NCBI GenBank assembly: GCA_028284415.1
Contig: JANQRU010000007.1
Span: forward strand, 372,001-436,000
Length of the DNA stretch: 64,000 nt
Source of the DNA: Pyrinomonadaceae bacterium
GTDB taxonomy: Bacteria > Acidobacteriota > Blastocatellia > Pyrinomonadales > Pyrinomonadaceae
Direction of reading: 5' to 3'
Of the stretch, positions 44,435 through 53,320 are shown piece by piece (the first letter of the stretch is position 1; every line of letters begins with the position of its first letter). The notes beneath the pieces are model-generated. The model ran no database searches and was not told the DNA's origin. It saw only the letters and a program-made list of their open reading frames with translations. A program made the translations under genes and the position numbers.

Positions 44435-45817
44435 CTATTCTTTTTCTATTACACGGGCTTTTACATTTCCATTTGCGAGTCTGATTTTTAATATATCATC
44501 TTTTGCAATATTTTCTGCATCTCTCAGTATTTCTCCATCTTCATTTTGCGTGATTGAATAGCCACGATTTAAGACGGATAATGGCGAAAGGGCATCTAAA
44601 GATGCCATTTCTACTTTTAAACTTTCATCACTTTTGGAAATTTTATCTTTTATCGCCGAAATACTTTTTTCTTCTAAAACGGCTAAACGGGTTTTCTTAT
44701 TTCCTAAGTTGGATGCAAGTTTTACGGGAGAAAGTCGCTTGGTAAGTTTATCTAAAATTTTTGTTTGTTGAGATAATTTATCTTCCAAAGCATCTGCGAT
44801 TCTTTCATCAACATCTTCAAGTTCATATTTCCAATCTTTTATACGCTGCGGGAAATCAGAAAAGATATTTGATAAAGTCAGCTCTTGTAAACACGAACGT
44901 GAATGCAAAAGTTTGTATTCGATTGTCTGAAATAAATCCTGTGTTTTTTCATTTATGAAAGTTTCAATATCGTCTTCCCTTTCTGCAACAATTTCAGCTG
45001 CTGCTGAAGGAGTTGCAGCACGCACATCGGCGACAAAATCCGTTATAGAATAATCAATTTCATGTCCAACTGCTGAAATCACAGGAATATCAGAAGCAAA
45101 AATAGTCCGGGCGAGTCTTTCTTCATTAAATGCCCATAAATCTTCAGTCGAACCGCCTCCCCGCCCAACTATTAAAACATCAATCTTATCTTTTTCATTT
45201 GCTTTTTTATTAAATTCATTTGCCAAGATAACGGCATCACGGATTTCCTCTGGAGCAGTTTCGCCTTGGACTCTTGTCGGAATTAAAACGATACTAACGG
45301 TTTTTGTGCGGCGCGATAAAACATTCAAAATATCATGAAAGGCTGCCCCATTAGGCGAGGTTACAACCCCGACTCTTTTTGGTAGATAAGGTAAAGGTCG
45401 CTTGAATTCTTCATCAAAAAGCCTGTCTTTTCCAAGCTTTAATTTGATTTGCTCAAATGCAACTTTTAATGCCCCTTCGCCGACAGGTTCAAGCGATTCA
45501 ACTAAAATCTGATATTCACCGCGAGGAGCATAAAGCGATAATTTTCCGCGAACTCTCACTTGTAAACCATCGAACGGCTTAAACCGAATTCGCCAATTTG
45601 TCCCTTTGTAACAAGCTGCCTTTATCTGCGAATCTCCATCATGCAAAGAAAAGTACCAATGCCCCGAATGTGCATCGAAAAAATCTAGAATCTCACCTTC
45701 TATCCAAACCGAAGAAAAACGACGCTCCAATTCCCCTTTGACCTGTTCGTTCAATTCCGAAATCGTCAGAGGTCTTTTTTCTTCTTCATCAAAAAGTGAA
45801 TCTAAAAGTGATGACAT
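44435..45817 (-). CDS. xseA: Exodeoxyribonuclease VII large subunit
   Basis: The 460-residue product has the N-terminal OB fold (VWIEGEILDFFDAHSGHWYFSLHDG), the catalytic domain (YLPKRVGVVTSPNGAAFHDIL, IPTRVQGETAPEEI, IVGRGGGSTEDLWAFNEE, IPVISAVGHEIDYSITDFVADVRAATPSAAAE) and the long coiled-coil domain before the C-terminus. Lengths and motifs are usual for the family. It lies just downstream of the second restriction-modification operon, 5 bases after the methylase stop. Confidence 0.96.
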   Translation of the reverse strand: MSSLLDSLFDEEEKRPLTISELNEQVKGELERRFSSVWIEGEILDFFDAHSGHWYFSLHDGDSQIKAACYKGTNWRIRFKPFDGLQVRVRGKLSLYAPRGEYQILVESLEPVGEGALKVAFEQIKLKLGKDRLFDEEFKRPLPYLPKRVGVVTSPNGAAFHDILNVLSRRTKTVSIVLIPTRVQGETAPEEIRDAVILANEFNKKANEKDKIDVLIVGRGGGSTEDLWAFNEERLARTIFASDIPVISAVGHEIDYSITDFVADVRAATPSAAAEIVAEREDDIETFINEKTQDLFQTIEYKLLHSRSCLQELTLSNIFSDFPQRIKDWKYELEDVDERIADALEDKLSQQTKILDKLTKRLSPVKLASNLGNKKTRLAVLEEKSISAIKDKISKSDESLKVEMASLDALSPLSVLNRGYSITQNEDGEILRDAENIAKDDILKIRLANGNVKARVIEKE

Positions 45818-45822
45818 AGTTT

Positions 45823-46659
45823 TTAGAAAGTGGAAGAGAGTTGTTTTTCATTTACATAATTAGGTAAGTAGTTTGAAATAAAAAGCTCATTTTCTTTCTG
45901 TTTCGAATGGGGTGTTATGTTTCTCATTCCATAAGTTAAATTCCAAGTCGAAATCTCAGCAAAAGAAAAAATCTCACGAATCAAAGGAGAATCATCATAA
46001 GTTAATAACCATTTGTGGGGACATTTTTGTAAAACTTTTGCAAATCTTTCATGATCGAAACTTTTGTGCAAGTTGCCATTTTTGCCATAAAGTGCCGATT
46101 TCTTATTTTTTGAATAAGGCGGGTCAAGAAAGAGAAAAACTTTCTCCCCTTTAGCCAAAACTACCTTTTCATAATTAAAGTCTGTGATTTTCGTTCTTTC
46201 CAAAACTTTTCCGATTTTCCCTAGTCTTTCAATGCTTGAATCTGTAAATCGTTTTTGAAACGCTTGTTCAGAATACCCACCAGCTTCAGTTGTTCCTGAA
46301 AATGTAATTCTGTTGAACACAAAAAACATTGCCGCTGTTTCTATTTTATTAAACTTTTTCTTATTTTCCTTCAAAAAATAAAACAAATTCTTACCGTTAG
46401 AAAATTCACTTTTCCATTCATTTACTTGTAATAAAATGTTTTCTAAATTTTCTTGGGATTTCTGCCAAAAAATCGCCAATTCTTTATATTTATCATTTAT
46501 CCAAAATTGCTTATCTGGATAAGATTGTTTTAGATAAAAAAATACCGAACCCCCACCAACGAAAGGCTCACGGAATTCTTCGAAGTCTGGAATTAGCTCT
46601 TTAATTTTCTTGACCGAACGACTTTTTCCGCCCGGATAACGTAATGGACTTACAATCAT
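45823..46659 (-). CDS. D12-class N6-adenine DNA methyltransferase
   Basis: The 278-residue product matches the Dam/D12 class: opening YPGGKSRSVKKIKELIP, SAM motif REPFVGGGSVFFYL, target region and catalytic DPPY in FLDPPYSKNKKSALYG. Like GATC-type D12 enzymes it methylates N6 of adenine, but specificity cannot be read from the sequence by eye. Its start overlaps by 4 bases the stop of the endonuclease gene upstream, so it is the modification arm of a restriction operon with two nuclease-like genes. Confidence 0.92.
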   Translation of the reverse strand: MIVSPLRYPGGKSRSVKKIKELIPDFEEFREPFVGGGSVFFYLKQSYPDKQFWINDKYKELAIFWQKSQENLENILLQVNEWKSEFSNGKNLFYFLKENKKKFNKIETAAMFFVFNRITFSGTTEAGGYSEQAFQKRFTDSSIERLGKIGKVLERTKITDFNYEKVVLAKGEKVFLFLDPPYSKNKKSALYGKNGNLHKSFDHERFAKVLQKCPHKWLLTYDDSPLIREIFSFAEISTWNLTYGMRNITPHSKQKENELFISNYLPNYVNEKQLSSTF

Positions 46660-47753
46660 CTAGCTTCAATATTTACGGTAAAATTATTATGATTCGCTTC
46701 AACAAAAAGATTTGACATAAGTTCTGCCTGTTTCTCATTTAAACTATTGTTATTTACAAATTGTTTGATTTCTTTGACTGATGAATTTGATCTAATCTTT
46801 CCTTTTATTTTTCCTGAAGTCAGTAATAAAACAGGAGAACTTTCCATTAATACTTCATTGACTTTTAAATTCTCCAGATTAGTATATAACATCATTTTTA
46901 GTAAGCCGTCTTTGATGTCACCCAAACTTGGTAGTTTCCCGCTCTTTGTATGTTTTGCTTCTATCAGGCAAATGTTATCTTTCTCAATTACAGTTTCATC
47001 TACAGTAAAAAAGTATTTTCCGCCAAGATAATTAGTAATAGTTATTTTTGCTTTTGAAGATGTTGAGAGAATCTCTTTGGGTTGTATTGTTACAAACTCT
47101 CTTAATTGTGCAGATTCAGATTTTATTCTGGAACTTTCCATAAAATCCTCTAAACTTTTCGAGATTTTGTTTGTGAAATTCTCAAGTCCTTTAGGACTGT
47201 GAATTTTTACATCTGTGAGATCAGAAATCCTTTTATGAGATTCCTGAACTTTATTGAGAACAGACGTTATATTTCTCAATTCTTTTAAGTTCCAATGCAA
47301 AGCAGAACTGTGATAATCATTAATTTCTCTGATTTTCTCCAAAACAAAAGTATTATTAAACTTCTGTTTAGTTATTTTATTGGCTCGCGTTAGGTGTTTT
47401 TCAGCTTTATCATAATAAGCCAGCACCACAAAAATATCCAATAAACTCATTAAGGAAACCGTATCCCATTGCAAAAAATCTCTATCACCTTTTAATCCCT
47501 CATCTTTTACAACTGGAATAACTGTAATTTTCTTGGAAGCCGATAAGGTATTGTAAACACGTTCGTAAGGATAAGATCGAGTTCGTTTCGGAGAAACCCA
47601 TTTGCTGACAGCAAAACGATTTTTGTTTAGTAAAATTATGCTTGATGATTTAACATCATTTATATCAAAGTTTTCAATTTCTGTTTCAGGAAGATTTGGT
47701 AGAAGAAAAGACTTGTAATTTATTCCTTCTATTATTTTTGCAGTAATATTCAT
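46656..47753 (-). CDS. PD-(D/E)xK-type restriction endonuclease, complete copy
   Basis: The 365-residue product has an N-terminal region with SKWVSPKRTRSYPYERVYNTL and VIPVVKDEGLKGDRDFLQWDTVSLMSLL, shared with a group of methylase-linked proteins. The C-terminal nuclease core shows FTVDETVIEKDNICLIEAKH, with the acidic residue and the E-x-K expected of PD-(D/E)xK enzymes, then GDIKDGLLKMMLYTNL. It is paralogous to the next gene over almost the whole length. Placement next to a D12 adenine methylase supports restriction; the target site is unknown. Confidence 0.75.
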   Translation of the reverse strand: MNITAKIIEGINYKSFLLPNLPETEIENFDINDVKSSSIILLNKNRFAVSKWVSPKRTRSYPYERVYNTLSASKKITVIPVVKDEGLKGDRDFLQWDTVSLMSLLDIFVVLAYYDKAEKHLTRANKITKQKFNNTFVLEKIREINDYHSSALHWNLKELRNITSVLNKVQESHKRISDLTDVKIHSPKGLENFTNKISKSLEDFMESSRIKSESAQLREFVTIQPKEILSTSSKAKITITNYLGGKYFFTVDETVIEKDNICLIEAKHTKSGKLPSLGDIKDGLLKMMLYTNLENLKVNEVLMESSPVLLLTSGKIKGKIRSNSSVKEIKQFVNNNSLNEKQAELMSNLFVEANHNNFTVNIEAR

Positions 47754-48749
47754 TTACTTTGAAGTTTTACCCTCTTCTAAAATTATCGTGAAATCATTCG
47801 TGTTAGCTTCTTTAAATAATTTTTTCAAAAAATTTAATTGTCTTGATTTTAGCAGATTTTTTGTTGCGAAACTTTCTAAGTCAGAATCGCTCGCATTTGA
47901 ACTAATTGAGCCATCAATTTTGCTTGAGGTCAAACGAATTGCGACCTTATGTTTTACATTCTTCTTGCCGAATTTTACATTTTGGAGATTTGTATAAATC
48001 ATCATTTTTATCAAACCATCTTTGATGTCGTTTTTGCTGGGCATTTTTGAACGACGGGAATGTTTTGCTTCAATAAGTGAGATTATTTTTGGTTCGATGA
48101 TGGTTTCATCAACGGTGAAATAGTATTTGCCAAACAGTGCATTTGTAATAGTGATTTTACCTTTGGAAAGTGTTGATAAAGCTTCGTTTGGTTGGATTGT
48201 CAAGAATTCTCTTGTTTGAGCTTTTCGGGACTTGCGACGGGAATATCCGATAAATCTTTTTGGTGTTTCAGCATATTTTATGCGTTCATCAATTTGCTTT
48301 TCACTGTGTAGATAAGTGTTTGTCTTTTTTGAGATATCCCGATAAGCGAGTTTTGCTTTTTCAAATATATTTTTTAGGTTTTTTGATTCTGTTTCATTCC
48401 AGTTTCTTGCATTACCTTCAAAATTTAAGATTTCATCTAGTTTAGCTTTAATAAATTCATTCTTGAATTTTTGTTTGGTTATTTTGTCCTCGCGTTTTGG
48501 ATTTTTTATCGCGTCATCGTAATAAGCTAATACAACATGAACATCTAAGAGACTCAAAAGTGGGATTGTGTCCCATTGAATAAAATCTCTGTCACCACCT
48601 GACCCTTCATCTTTTACAACTGGAATTATAGCCACTTTTTTTCCTTTGTGAGCAAGTGTGTCATAAACCCGCTCATATGGATAAGAACGCGTTCTTTTTG
48701 GCGAAATCCAACGGCTGACTGCCATTTTTTGTCCGTCTTTCTCAAACAA
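47754..48749 (-). CDS. PD-(D/E)xK-type restriction endonuclease, paralog with disturbed 5' end
   Basis: From TTG 48747-48749, preceded by CCAGGAGCATTT (AGGAG five bases away), the frame gives 331 residues: VSRWISPKRTRSYPYERVYDTL, VIPVVKDEGSGGDRDFIQWDTIPLLSLL and the core FTVDETIIEPKIISLIEAKH, with the same acidic and E-x-K residues as its paralog. Similarity to the paralog's first 40 residues continues upstream of the TTG in the same frame (48750-48866) although no ATG or GTG exists there. An ATG at 48868 in another frame would join after one inserted base, so a frameshift or decayed start is possible. Confidence 0.65.
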   Translation of the reverse strand: MFEKDGQKMAVSRWISPKRTRSYPYERVYDTLAHKGKKVAIIPVVKDEGSGGDRDFIQWDTIPLLSLLDVHVVLAYYDDAIKNPKREDKITKQKFKNEFIKAKLDEILNFEGNARNWNETESKNLKNIFEKAKLAYRDISKKTNTYLHSEKQIDERIKYAETPKRFIGYSRRKSRKAQTREFLTIQPNEALSTLSKGKITITNALFGKYYFTVDETIIEPKIISLIEAKHSRRSKMPSKNDIKDGLIKMMIYTNLQNVKFGKKNVKHKVAIRLTSSKIDGSISSNASDSDLESFATKNLLKSRQLNFLKKLFKEANTNDFTIILEEGKTSK

Positions 48750-48946
48750 AAATGCTCCTGGAGTTTTATTTACGTTGAACGTTTCAGATTTGTAAGTGCG
48801 GAGTTTATCAGCAAGAAATTGTTTGTATTTAACCTCAGAAATCTCACCCGTTATTTCGGGTAATTCATCAACTAGTATTTTTTGTTGTAAATTTGTTTTT
48901 GATGATTCTGCAAGATAGTTAATTGGTTGGAATAATCTGTAATTAT

Positions 48947-50761
48947 TTAGTTTTTTTTCACCTTTTGTGAAACATCTTTATTTTGAACGGCAACGACTGA
49001 ACCAAGTTTTACGAAGGTGTTATCCCGCTTCACTTGCACTTTTAATTTTGGCGAAGCACCTTTTCCAGTTGGTTCATTTAGAGTTGAGCGATATGTAATT
49101 GTATAAGCGGTGCGAAGTTGAGCAACAATATCATCATATGCTTTCTGCAATTCGGAGAGTCTGGAAATAGGGTAATAAACTCCGCCTGAAACTTGAGCTA
49201 GTGTTTCTCCTTCTTCATTAGCTTTTGAAGACAAAGACACATAACGACTTCGCAATGGATCAACTGTTTTACTTGGGTCAACTGATGCAGATGCAGCGAT
49301 TAATTCAGATGGAACATAAAGCGGATAGATTAGTGCCCCACTTTCTTGAATTGAACCAAGGAGAGACTTGAATGGTAAAAAAGAGCGATTATCATCACCG
49401 TCAGAAAGTATGACGATTGCAGTTCTATCCCCTTTTAATGGACGGATTATGTCCGTTAAGGTGTAAGCAAGTGAATCATAATATGCTGTCCCGCCACCCG
49501 CATCAAATGAATCTAAACTGTCTGAAAGCATATTTCTATTTTTAGTGAAAACAGAAAGTGTTTTTACATCTTCATTAAATATAACGATGGCAACTTTATC
49601 TTGCGGACTAACGGTCTGTATAAAATTGCGTGCGGCTTTTCGTATGAAATCAACGTAGTTTTCAATACTTCCCGAAACATCCAAAAGCAACACTAGATTA
49701 AAAGGTGCAGTAGTTGGCTCAACTGATAAAACCTCTCTTTCTTCACCCCGCTCAGTTAAAATAAAATCGTCTTTATCTAAATTTGTGATTGCACGGTTGT
49801 TGATGTCTATAACCCGAACAGTCGCTTTCTTGATGCTTGCTACTACTCCGTTATTTGTACGTTTTGAGGTCGTCAAAGTCGGAGTTTCTTTACGTGGCGG
49901 AAGAGTTCTGGCAAATTCACCAAAGTATTTTGGCGAAGCACGTCGAATCGCATCCATTAACAAAACATCTCCACTACGAATTATCGCTTTTGCCGCTTCC
50001 GTTAAAGGTCTTTCGCGTAAATTGGTCGGAACTTCCTCAGGTGCTACATTTAATAACACGATTCCACGTGCTGTTAAAAAGTTTAGTTTTACCTGTCCTT
50101 TATCTTTAGATTTTTTCTTCTTTTTCTTTTCGTCTTCTTTAGTCTCTTCGCCATTTTCAGAATCTTCTGGTTTGCTATCTACAGGTTTTTCCTCGGGATT
50201 ATCATCCTCTTCTTCATTAAAAATTTTCCCGTTAACAACAAATCTTCCGGCGGCTTTTTCTTTGACTTCTTCCAGATCTATTTCACTCAGAAAGCGTGGC
50301 TTTGAGGCAGTCCATGTAAATTTGTATCTTACATCATCAAGAGGAACGTCAGCATAAATTGTCCCTGTATTTGTTTCAGCATCAGCTTGTATAAAACTAC
50401 CAACAAGACGGATTTCACCCTCGCGTGTTTCAACTTTTACCTTTGTTCGGCTCGGGACTTTGAGTTTTACATCTACTCTATTGTTTGAGCTTATCGGAAC
50501 TATTTCGATGTCTATCTTTTTTGGCTTGGCGTTGATTCTTAAATCGTTCTCAGTAAAGTTTTTTTCCGCATCAATTTCTAACAGAACCTCATTTTCAAGT
50601 TCTTCATCTGTCTGCACATCAACTTTACCTGAGAGATTTTTTACTTGAATCGTTCCGAACGTGCTGATTGACAAATCTTTTTTGAAATCTTGTGCATTTA
50701 CATTTAGAAAAATTCCAAATATAAAGATCAAAAATATTATGTTGGAAAAATACTTCTTCAT
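48947..50761 (-). CDS. Exported VWA-domain protein, acidobacterial type
   Basis: The 604-residue product has a signal peptide (NIIFLIFIFGIFLNVNAQ). Residues about 25-180 are beta-rich (VDVQTDEELENEVLLEI, VKVETREGEIRLVGSF), then a long Asp/Glu/Lys-rich linker (about 180-225). The VWA domain starts at about 365: LLLDVSGSIENYVDFIRKAARNF (MIDAS D-x-S-x-S), VIFNEDVKTLS and VILSDGDDNRS, ending YTITYRSTLNE. The arrangement matches the VWFA-related proteins expanded in Acidobacteriota. Its start overlaps the kinase stop by 4 bases, so the two probably act together at the envelope. Confidence 0.85.
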   Translation of the reverse strand: MKKYFSNIIFLIFIFGIFLNVNAQDFKKDLSISTFGTIQVKNLSGKVDVQTDEELENEVLLEIDAEKNFTENDLRINAKPKKIDIEIVPISSNNRVDVKLKVPSRTKVKVETREGEIRLVGSFIQADAETNTGTIYADVPLDDVRYKFTWTASKPRFLSEIDLEEVKEKAAGRFVVNGKIFNEEEDDNPEEKPVDSKPEDSENGEETKEDEKKKKKKSKDKGQVKLNFLTARGIVLLNVAPEEVPTNLRERPLTEAAKAIIRSGDVLLMDAIRRASPKYFGEFARTLPPRKETPTLTTSKRTNNGVVASIKKATVRVIDINNRAITNLDKDDFILTERGEEREVLSVEPTTAPFNLVLLLDVSGSIENYVDFIRKAARNFIQTVSPQDKVAIVIFNEDVKTLSVFTKNRNMLSDSLDSFDAGGGTAYYDSLAYTLTDIIRPLKGDRTAIVILSDGDDNRSFLPFKSLLGSIQESGALIYPLYVPSELIAASASVDPSKTVDPLRSRYVSLSSKANEEGETLAQVSGGVYYPISRLSELQKAYDDIVAQLRTAYTITYRSTLNEPTGKGASPKLKVQVKRDNTFVKLGSVVAVQNKDVSQKVKKN

Positions 50762-53202
50762 TCTTCTACTTTTGACTTACCCGAATTTCGTGTATTTCCG
50801 GTAATTTTACCTGACTGGATAAGTCTTTCACGAACTCTCTGTTGCCATTTACTTTCGATATGTTCTGAATCATCCAGTTTGCCGAGCAATTCCTGCATTG
50901 ATTCCCCGCCTGCTTGACGTGTTTTGAAATAGATTAAGGCAGTTATAACAGATGTAAATGATGCAATAAGTAAAGCAAGTGGAGTCCAAACTAATTCAAA
51001 GATTCCATCAGTCAATGACCTTTGAATTCTTCTTCTCATACTTTTTTCTTCTTTAGTTTTGCTTTTACTATCTTCACCTGTTTTTATTTCAACTCCCCTG
51101 CCGGAATTTACACTAAAGTTTATACTCTCACCTTCTTCTTTTTTATCTTCTTTTTTCTCAGCTACGACACCCTCTTTCTTCATTCGCTCAATTTCTCTGG
51201 ATTTATCTATGTTGCCGATTATCGAGCCAATCGAAAATGCCATTATCATTGCGAGAAGTGCAGGGACTATATAAACTAGCAAAGCTGTCGCAAAAACAGT
51301 TCTAAAAGAACGTTGAACTAAACTAATTGACCGATTAAATGCTCGCGTTCCACTTACGTCCTCCATTATTATTGATGGAGCAATAAGCATAAATATCGTC
51401 GAAATAAAAGCACCAAAAACTATCGCACCAATTACTGCCAAACTAATTCCTGCTACTATGGCTATCCCACCATTAATCAACGCTGCAAAAAAAGTTATTA
51501 TATAGGCAAGACTGATAGGTAACCCAACAAAACCAACTCCCCAGCTTGCTAAAGCTAACAAAGTGCTGATCGTAACTGTTATTGTTAAAGGCTTCCAGCG
51601 TTTTTTAACCTCTACAAATGCAGCCTTTAAACTGATAGGTTTGAGAGGATATGCCAATGTTTGTGCAACCACCCAAGTTGTCATACCAACAAGAAAAGCG
51701 GCTGATACGATATGAACAAAGAAAGTTACGATACTAAATGAAAATCCTACGACAGCGGTTGAGTTACTACTCTCAATCACGCCAAATCCGACGAGAAAAC
51801 TAAATGTCACTCTCATCAAAGTAATAAGTATCAACGGCAAAAAAGTAAGTGCAGCTAAACCTAAAAACTTTGGCATCCGCTCACTGTAAATAATTATCGC
51901 ACGACGCAATAAAACACCGATGCCCTCTGAATTTGAACGCAATTTACTTGCAAAAGCTTCTGCTGTTTCAGGACGGCTCTCGGGTTCTTTTGCAAGAGAC
52001 TGCATAACAATCTCTTTTAGTTTTGCGGGAACTTTTTTAGCCTTTAGTTGAGGAGGCTCTTCATTTTTATGCCCTTTCATTACTTTCACGTAATCACCTG
52101 TAAAAGGTAATTTTCCTGAAAGCATCTGATATGCAATAACGGCTAAAGAATATATATCTGACCGAGCTGTTAATTTCTCACCCCGACATTGTTCAGGTGA
52201 CATATAGAGAGGTGTTCCCAAAACAGCACCGACACGGGTTAAATTAGTGGTGACGGGTGTACTTAACAATGATTTATCCGTTGCACCTTTTCCAGATATG
52301 ACCTTTGTCCCCTTTGAATCCTCAAGATCATTTTCCGAAATTAGTCGTGTACCTTTTGCATCAGCCTCTTCATTGTCAAAAGTTTGTGTCTGATTAGTAG
52401 GTAAGATAGCAGTTCCACCTTCGGAATCAACTGATTCGGAAGAATTAGATTCGCTTGGTTGAATTACTGTTCCGGCTTCGGGGTTACTTTCTGCAACCAT
52501 TGTTTTTGCTTCTTCTACAATTGCTACAGTTTCATTTTCTCCAATGACAGTGGAGCTTTTACTGTCGAGTAAGGTAGCAGGTTGATCATTTTCTGCTATG
52601 GTCTGCTTTTCATTAATTAATTCTGTCTGCTGACCGCTTTTTGAAGGGGTCTGGATAATTTCGTCTGCATCTAAAAGCTGTGATTCTTCAAGCTTTGCGA
52701 TCCCAAAATCCAAAACTTTTACGGTGTAACCGCCTCTTTGATTTGGTTCAAGCCAAATGTTATCGGGCTTTAAATCACGGTGAATTATTCCTCGATTGTG
52801 AGCTTCTTCGACAGCTGAGCAAACCTGTTCTAATATGTCGATCGTAAATTGCACAGGGAGTTTTTTCTCTTCATCAAGAACCTCGCCTAAAGTACAGCCA
52901 TCGAGATATTCCATTACAAGATAAGCAACATCTTCGCCGCTTTCGACAGATGAAAAGCCAAAATCAGTTACATCTACAACATTCGGATGTCGAAGTTTTC
53001 CGGCAGCTCTTGCTTCCCTTCTGAAACGCTCAACAAACTCCTCACGCTTCATAAAATCAGGAGCAATAACTTTAACGGCAACAGGTCTTCCTGTCCCGAT
53101 GTGCGTCGAGAGATAAACCGTTCCCATTCCGCCCTTACCGAGCTGCTTGTCTATCTTGTATTTCCCGTCAAGAATTTGACCTAAAATTCTATCAGCCTTC
53201 AT
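50758..53202 (-). CDS. Membrane Ser/Thr protein kinase with a long activation-segment insert
   Basis: The 814-residue protein has a Hanks kinase domain (about 15-420): GKGGMGTVYL, VAVKVI (K44), HRDLKPDNIW (D143), DFG 165-167 and GTPLYMSPEQ at 329-338. Between DFG and SPE lie about 150 extra residues (about 172-324) that are acidic, Ser/Thr-rich and carry about eleven Thr-x-hydrophobic repeats (QTELI, ATLLD, ETVAI, GTAIL, GTRLI, GTKVI). Residues about 425-770 contain at least six membrane segments like those of membrane-bound GlpQ/YciC-type domains, and a charged cytoplasmic loop. It lies downstream of sigma/anti-sigma genes and overlaps the VWA gene by 4 bases. Confidence 0.9.
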   Translation of the reverse strand: MKADRILGQILDGKYKIDKQLGKGGMGTVYLSTHIGTGRPVAVKVIAPDFMKREEFVERFRREARAAGKLRHPNVVDVTDFGFSSVESGEDVAYLVMEYLDGCTLGEVLDEEKKLPVQFTIDILEQVCSAVEEAHNRGIIHRDLKPDNIWLEPNQRGGYTVKVLDFGIAKLEESQLLDADEIIQTPSKSGQQTELINEKQTIAENDQPATLLDSKSSTVIGENETVAIVEEAKTMVAESNPEAGTVIQPSESNSSESVDSEGGTAILPTNQTQTFDNEEADAKGTRLISENDLEDSKGTKVISGKGATDKSLLSTPVTTNLTRVGAVLGTPLYMSPEQCRGEKLTARSDIYSLAVIAYQMLSGKLPFTGDYVKVMKGHKNEEPPQLKAKKVPAKLKEIVMQSLAKEPESRPETAEAFASKLRSNSEGIGVLLRRAIIIYSERMPKFLGLAALTFLPLILITLMRVTFSFLVGFGVIESSNSTAVVGFSFSIVTFFVHIVSAAFLVGMTTWVVAQTLAYPLKPISLKAAFVEVKKRWKPLTITVTISTLLALASWGVGFVGLPISLAYIITFFAALINGGIAIVAGISLAVIGAIVFGAFISTIFMLIAPSIIMEDVSGTRAFNRSISLVQRSFRTVFATALLVYIVPALLAMIMAFSIGSIIGNIDKSREIERMKKEGVVAEKKEDKKEEGESINFSVNSGRGVEIKTGEDSKSKTKEEKSMRRRIQRSLTDGIFELVWTPLALLIASFTSVITALIYFKTRQAGGESMQELLGKLDDSEHIESKWQQRVRERLIQSGKITGNTRNSGKSKVEE

Positions 53203-53320
53203 AACTTGCTACACCAAAACTCTACTCGCAATTTGAGTATTTATGCAAGTTAATACGTTGCTTTAATATTTTTGGTTTTAAATTTTGCGAAATGGAGATT
53301 TTTAATGGCGATGAGAAAAT

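Noticed and set aside
49785..50357. 190-codon plus-strand frame antisense to the VWA gene
   Set aside because: Ser/Phe-rich translation that mirrors the Asp/Glu/Lys-rich linker on the other strand; the VWA frame is clearly the coding one.
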